Shown in pieces: positions 59,761-64,000 of a stretch of DNA of 64,000 nucleotides. The position numbers and the translations under genes are program-made. The notes below the pieces were generated by a model. It was not told the origin of the DNA, did not search any database, and saw only the letters and a program-made list of their open reading frames with translations. Origin of the DNA: Mantis religiosa. Taxonomy: Eukaryota; Arthropoda; Insecta; Mantodea; Mantidae. Positions within the stretch are counted from its first letter, which is position 1; every line of letters begins with the position of its first letter. Location of the stretch: positions 12,447,045 to 12,511,044 of the forward strand of contig CM060953.1 in assembly GCA_030765055.1 (NCBI GenBank). The letters run 5' to 3'.

Positions 59761-60076
59761 TCCTGGAAAATATTGACTAATAAAACTTTAAAAATAAATC
59801 CTTTCATGGAAGTGTTGAAAATAGTGTTGTTGTATAAATTAAATTAATTAGGAGTCGATTAATGACACAAAACAACACTTACTTTTAAATTTTCCCGGAA
59901 CCGGTTTCTGAGGCTTTCCCTCTATCCTCAGCCGGACATCGACTGGTTCTCATTGGTGTAGCTGGCAATATTTTGTCATCGGTCTCCTCTGGTGGCCGTT
60001 CGAGGAACTTGCTGAACAAATCTTTCTGGGGGATGTCGAAATTGAATACTTTGTTCCTATTTTTTGAAATAAAGAT

Positions 60077-60499
60077 TTGTTCCCATGTGGACAAATTGAA
60101 TGCTGTGACTGTAGTCAAATTTATATTGGAAAAACCAAAAGAAATTTAGAAACAAGAGCAAAGGAACACTTTAGGAACATAAAATACAAACAATTAGAAA
60201 AATCAGCAGTTGCCACGCATTTTTGGGAAAAAAATCACAACATAAATCCAGAACCAAAATTACTAAATCATACAACAGGAAAAGAAGAACTGTCCACGTG
60301 GCAACAAATCTTTATTTCAAAAAATAGGAACAAAGTATTCAATTTCGACATCCCCCAGAAAGATTTGTTCAGCAAGTTCCTCGAACCGCCACCAGAGGAG
60401 ACCGATGACAAAATATTGCCAGCTACACCAATGAGAATCAGTCGATGTCCGGCTGAAGATAGAGGGAAGACCTCTGAAACTAGTTCCGGGAAAATTTAA
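60077..60499 (+). pseudogene. GIY-YIG endonuclease end of a Penelope-like protein
   Basis: The frame carries CxxC (CCDC), YIGKT, an R...KEH segment and H-F-W-E-K-N-H, typical of the Penelope endonuclease, then an arm-encoded tail (STWQQIFISKNRNKVFNFDI) to a stop at 60497-60499. The first codons (60077-60094) come from the inverted arm, so the natural N-terminal junction is lost. The RT is missing. Confidence 0.72.
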
Positions 60500-60508
60500 A
60501 AGTTAGTG

Positions 60509-61012
60509 ATTAATTAGAGCCAACTGAAAAATGCAATGCCATGGCCGGGATTTGAACCACGGATCTACTGGTTTCCGTCCAGTCGCTCTGACCCTTGAGC
60601 TACCATGGTCAACGTGCCTTCCTGACATTAAATTCTCCAATTGACTCATTATATGTCCCGGTGGACCACTTAAGGTTCTCATATTTTGAGACAACTACTT
60701 GTGGCGACTTACTATTGTAAGTACTTAATTACCAGGATTTTTATCGTAGATTATTTTTAATGTAAATTTATATTGAGGAATTAATCCTTAAAGAATTAAT
60801 CCTTTTAAATACATTACTCCCGTATATGAGTGATTTTTGATTAATTAGAGCCAACTGAAAAATTCAATGCGATGGCCGGGATTTGAACCACGGATCTACT
60901 GGTTTCCGTCCAGTCGCTCTGACCCTTGAGGTACCATGGTCAACGTGCCTTCCTGACATTAAATTCTCCAATTGACTCATTATATTTCCCGGTGGACCAA
61001 TATAAATTTACA
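60509..61012 (-). mobile_element. Tandem SINE-B pair inserted as one unit
   Basis: Two SINE-B copies in the same orientation (about 60509-60672 and 60838-61005) are separated by about 165 bp of AT-rich spacer. Both copies start attaattagagccaactg on the plus strand. A 13-bp TSD (ttaaaagttagtg) at 60496-60508 and 61013-61025 encloses the whole 504-bp block and interrupts the Penelope arm. Confidence 0.8.
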
Positions 61013-61062
61013 TTAAAAGTTAGTGTTGTTTTGTGTCATTAATCGACTCCTAATTAATTTAA

Positions 61063-62269
61063 TAAAACTTTTTTTATAATCATCCAATGACATTTTCCCC
61101 AAAGTTTGGTAATAAACTGTTTCATTTTCTAATTGTGGTATTTAGACACAAATACGCGCGTACTTCTTTCTATAAATACCTTTTACTGAATTAGGCCCGC
61201 AAAAACATATGAAATTTCCTTACGGAATACTACACTTTGTTTACTTATGGTTGTGCATAAGCGACAGTTAAAAAACAAGAATTTGTCAATGTATCTGTTT
61301 TAATTGGTTCGTTAACACTAGATGTGTACAATAGAGGGCTCCGGATATAAACAATAATGTCAAATGTGACCAATCAGTGCAACACAAACAGCAGCTGTTC
61401 ACTTATTGCCAATAGGGATCTTCACACCTGGTCCCCAGGTCGAACCTCCCTTGTTCCCTCTGGTGGTAATTACGTCATCTAATTTGTTAGCTTCCGTTAG
61501 TAACAGAAGCCGTTGTAAAGCCCCCACCAATCTCATTCAATGTGTACACAGGATCTGCCAGCTCGCTCGCCTTGCGGTGCAAACGAAGAATGGATTAAAG
61601 TGAGATTTCGCTAATTCTTCAGTTCATTCCCCCAACTCCGAGTGAAAACAGAGATAGAAGCTTTGCAATTTCCGCCGCTCGTTCCGTCAATTACATTTGC
61701 AACTTCTCTTAAAAACATATTGTATGATTAATTACCTTCTTTCCCCTCGGGCAAGTGTACATCATTTTCTCTTTTGATTCCTTCTACGCGGATAACAAAC
61801 GCTTTCAGCAATATTCTAGTACATATATAAAATTAAACCGTTTTAATATATTAAAAATTGTTCCTAGCGATGATTTAATTTTTTTTCCAGGCTCTCTTCT
61901 GTTTGATACAAAGGCGGGTCACATATTTGAAAGGCCATTTCATTTTTCAAGTGGCCCATGGCTGTGAGGGATTACTCAGTCGATATTCCGACAAGAGAAA
62001 CGTGCGAACAAAAGCCGGTGATAACAAACGCCAGAATTTTCGAGAGGTATATTTTGTATGATAGTATCAGAACTGTATTTATTATGTACTTAATATTACA
62101 CTGTTTGTCCAACATTGTTTGTCGCATAACTCTGAGGACCAAAGAGGTCCCATTAGTAAAGTTGGATTTTTGATTTTGGTGTTTTGGAACATTTATTGGG
62201 TTTCTTTGGTTTTGCAGCACAATTTTCAGGAGGCCATGATTAGTGATCCGTACTTTGCGAGCATGTATC
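61063..62269. other. Unassigned, 1.2 kb
   Basis: No gene is recognised. 61400-61620 is moderately GC-rich without a family signature. Confidence 0.3.
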
Positions 62270-63651
62270 CAACACCAACTCCAATACTCAGACCATAATA
62301 CGAGAATCGATTGTAGGAAAAATGGCGGCGCTCGTGGCCCAGCTTGTTATGTTGTGCTTATATCTACAGAGTAAAGTGTATGTTTGTTTACTTTGATTGT
62401 GTGTTTGAAGAATTAATGTAATTCATATTACAGTGGCAATTAGTGACTAACGAGTTAGTTTATAGTTGAGTATTTAACATAAAGTGATAACGTTTACCTA
62501 AATATATACTGTGAAGTATTGTCGAAATGCGTCGTTGTTGTGTTCCCAGCTGCAATCCAATTATGGTAGTGCACCTCACACGACATTTAAATTTGCGAAG
62601 GAAAAATCGTAATGGGATAAGTGGATCAAGATCATACATCGTAAAGATTTTAAAGTAAATGACAAAACTGTAGTTTGTATTCATCATTTTGAACAGTGCT
62701 TTGAGGTTAAGGAAGACATATTTCCCGTAAATGATGCTGAACCAATTCGTGCCCTTCGAAAAGTACAAAAATTAATAGATGATGCCTACCCCACGATTTT
62801 TAAGAATCAGCCATCCTATCACACATTAAAGCAACCAGAAAATACGAAATCCTGAAGAATGCATCCAAGAAATTTTACAGAGAGTGAAGATAATTTTAAT
62901 ATTTGGTGTGCACAAGATGTTATTGACAGTTTTGAGTCCTTAAAAACCGAAGTGGTGAGGAGATTTTAACCCATTAATAGACATTATTAAAGACGATTAG
63001 TTACCTTCTTTTCAATAACATCCAAGATCCCAGCTTCACTGATGTTCCTTCACTTAATAAGTTTCAAAGTATTTCATAACTTAGAAGCAATATTATGAGC
63101 CTACCAGTGGGAAATTTTAAATGGATCTTGCAGTGTGAGGGAACTTGACACCTTCAAACGTGACAATTGGAGTAAACTGGACAATCTGGTGAGTTCTCTT
63201 AAATATTATAGTATAAGCAGTACCTATGTCCTTGCCAGAAAAGGTTACCATGTAAACAATGTAAAAGAAACTTTAGTACTTGCTACAGACGATAGGATGA
63301 TACAGTCCAATAAGATAAAGTTTGCTGTGTTTAATGCTTATGAGTTGTCCTGCCTTATAAATTAAATTTTGATTGGAAGTATAAGGTGGAAAATGCATAG
63401 TACTGGTCGTGCTACTATATAATGTTACAAGCTCTTAGAATTTGTCATGATGCTCTTTATTTATGTTATTACACGTTTTAGTTGAAAGTATAAAGTGATA
63501 AATGCTTAGCAGTTACCTCGCTGCTCCGTTAATATGGATTATATTATGTCCATTGTGTATAGTTTCCTATTCTGCGTAACCAGAGTTGCTGGGCTTCGAC
63601 GGGCGCCATCTTGGAATCTGTATTATGGTCTGAGTATTGGAGTTGGTGTTG
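62270..63651 (+). mobile_element. P-like THAP transposon, non-autonomous
   Basis: A 1382-bp element with perfect 32-bp TIRs (62270-62301 and 63620-63651, starting caacaccaactcc) and extended similarity further in (atggcg blocks and cccagc). A 7-bp direct repeat (atgtatc) at 62263-62269 and 63652-63658 flanks it. It carries a THAP DNA-binding domain but no visible catalytic core. CA...TG ends and a THAP domain fit the P superfamily (usual TSD 8 bp). Confidence 0.88.
62527..62990 (+). pseudogene. THAP-domain protein relic
   Basis: ATG at 62527 gives MRRCCVPSC (first Cys pair). A one-base loss near 62555 shifts the frame to NYGSAPHTTFKFAKEKS, then a TAA, WDKWIKIIHRKDFKVNDKTV, VCIHHFEQC (the C-x2-H pair) and FPVNDAEP. 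This is the C2CH THAP pattern with its conserved W and P. A linker follows (RALRKVQKLIDDAYP, then after a shift NFTESEDNFNIWCAQDV) to about 62990. It is broken by at least two lesions. Confidence 0.85.
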
Positions 63652-63688
63652 ATGTATCAACCTTCAATTGTTAATAAACAAAAACAAA

Positions 63689-63844
63689 ATGGAGATAACA
63701 AAGTTTGAGGTTAGAGTAATTCTAAAACACTACTCGAAACACGATTATAAAGTCGCTGTCATAGCTCGAAGAATATCTGAAGTGGAAAGAGATGTCGTTA
63801 GTGAGCGTATGTCACAATTTTTTTTAATAACAACAGAATGTTTA
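63689..63844 (+). pseudogene. Mariner-like transposase N-terminus
   Basis: A 51-codon frame: MEITKFEVRVILKHYSKHDY, then KVAVIARRISEVE and VVSERMSQFF. It resembles the first helix-turn-helix of Tc1/mariner transposases (VVSERVAQRWF-type motif). The frame stops soon after and nothing catalytic follows before the window ends. Confidence 0.35.
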
Positions 63845-64000
63845 TAGTAAGGTAGGAAAGTGGTAAGTGATGGCAGTTATCTCCTGCCAGTTGTGGAGTC
63901 CCGCATTAGCACCACCGATATTAACGTATATTTAAATGCTGCCGCACAATGTGCTGGAGTGCGTAGGAGTTACATTCCTTGGTCATGACCATGACCAAAG
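63845..64000. other. Unassigned right edge
   Basis: No gene is recognised. The last bases hold a perfect small hairpin (ttggtcatg / catgaccaa) at about 63978-63998. Confidence 0.3.

Larger units (their letters stand above)
59838..61062. mobile_element. Fold-back Penelope-like element with SINE insert
   Basis: Two inverted arms (59838-60093 and 60292-60508 plus 61026-61062) surround a 198-bp unique centre. The plus frame (about 60095-60499) encodes a GIY-YIG-type nuclease module: CCDCSQIYIGKTKRNLETRA, then KEHFRN and ATHFWEKNH, as in the C-terminal endonuclease of Penelope-like elements. The arm part encodes the protein's last segment in both orientations. Inverted copies at the ends are common in Penelope-like elements. 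The RT part is absent. Confidence 0.75.

Overview
The window is eukaryotic and looks like an insect genome. It is AT-rich and intron- or intergenic-type DNA with no bacterial operon structure. Its recognisable content is mariner, pogo-like, P-like, Mutator-like, Jockey and Penelope-like transposable elements (TEs), tRNA-derived SINEs, a cluster of eukaryotic-type tRNA-Ile(AAU) sequences, and many tandem arrays. I recognise no host protein-coding exon. The repeat load suggests a large insect genome; the exact taxon cannot be read from the sequence.

Layout. 0-5.8 kb: a truncated mariner (M2a), a SINE with an (AC)n tail and 15-bp target-site duplication (TSD), a TTAA-flanked MITE, and a LINE 3' end with a (TCTAA)n tail. 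5.8-13.3 kb: tRNA-derived SINEs, two arrays of a 108-bp satellite, and an irritans-type mariner (M1a). 13.3-19.7 kb: mostly unassigned AT-rich DNA, a 135/143-bp minisatellite and an RT relic. 19.8-22.7 kb: a third array of the 108-bp satellite. 23.7-33.2 kb: a nested stack. An apparently intact single-ORF Jockey LINE sits inside mariner M2b, next to a SINE; then a LINE is split by a 478-bp unknown element, followed by a nearly intact mariner (M3) with perfect terminal inverted repeats (TIRs), then tandem tRNA-Ile(AAU)-like units. 34.2-39.2 kb: mariner fossil M4, cut by a LINE whose 3' end has become an array of about 23 units of about 145 bp. 40-43.1 kb: mariner M1b, whose transposase C-terminus has become 24 units of exactly 85 bp. 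43.9-47.7 kb: a TIR-flanked element carrying about 110 copies of a 19-21-bp minisatellite. 48-64 kb: a possible solo LTR, a 1-kb TIR element, a Mutator-like relic, a pogo-like transposase end that has become a 162-bp array, SINEs, mariner M2c, a fold-back Penelope-like element, a THAP-domain P-like element with 32-bp TIRs and a 7-bp TSD, and a mariner-like N-terminus.

The main theme is that tandem arrays grow out of transposon ends. In three unrelated elements (mariner, pogo-like, LINE) the amplified unit is the segment at or across the stop codon of the last ORF. In a fourth case the 108-bp satellite is the tail of a tRNA-derived SINE. Two further arrays sit in, or match, dispersed repeats. 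That individual TEs seed satellites is known. Four clear cases in 64 kb, at several stages (1, 3, 11, 22, 24 and 26 copies), is the observation most worth following.
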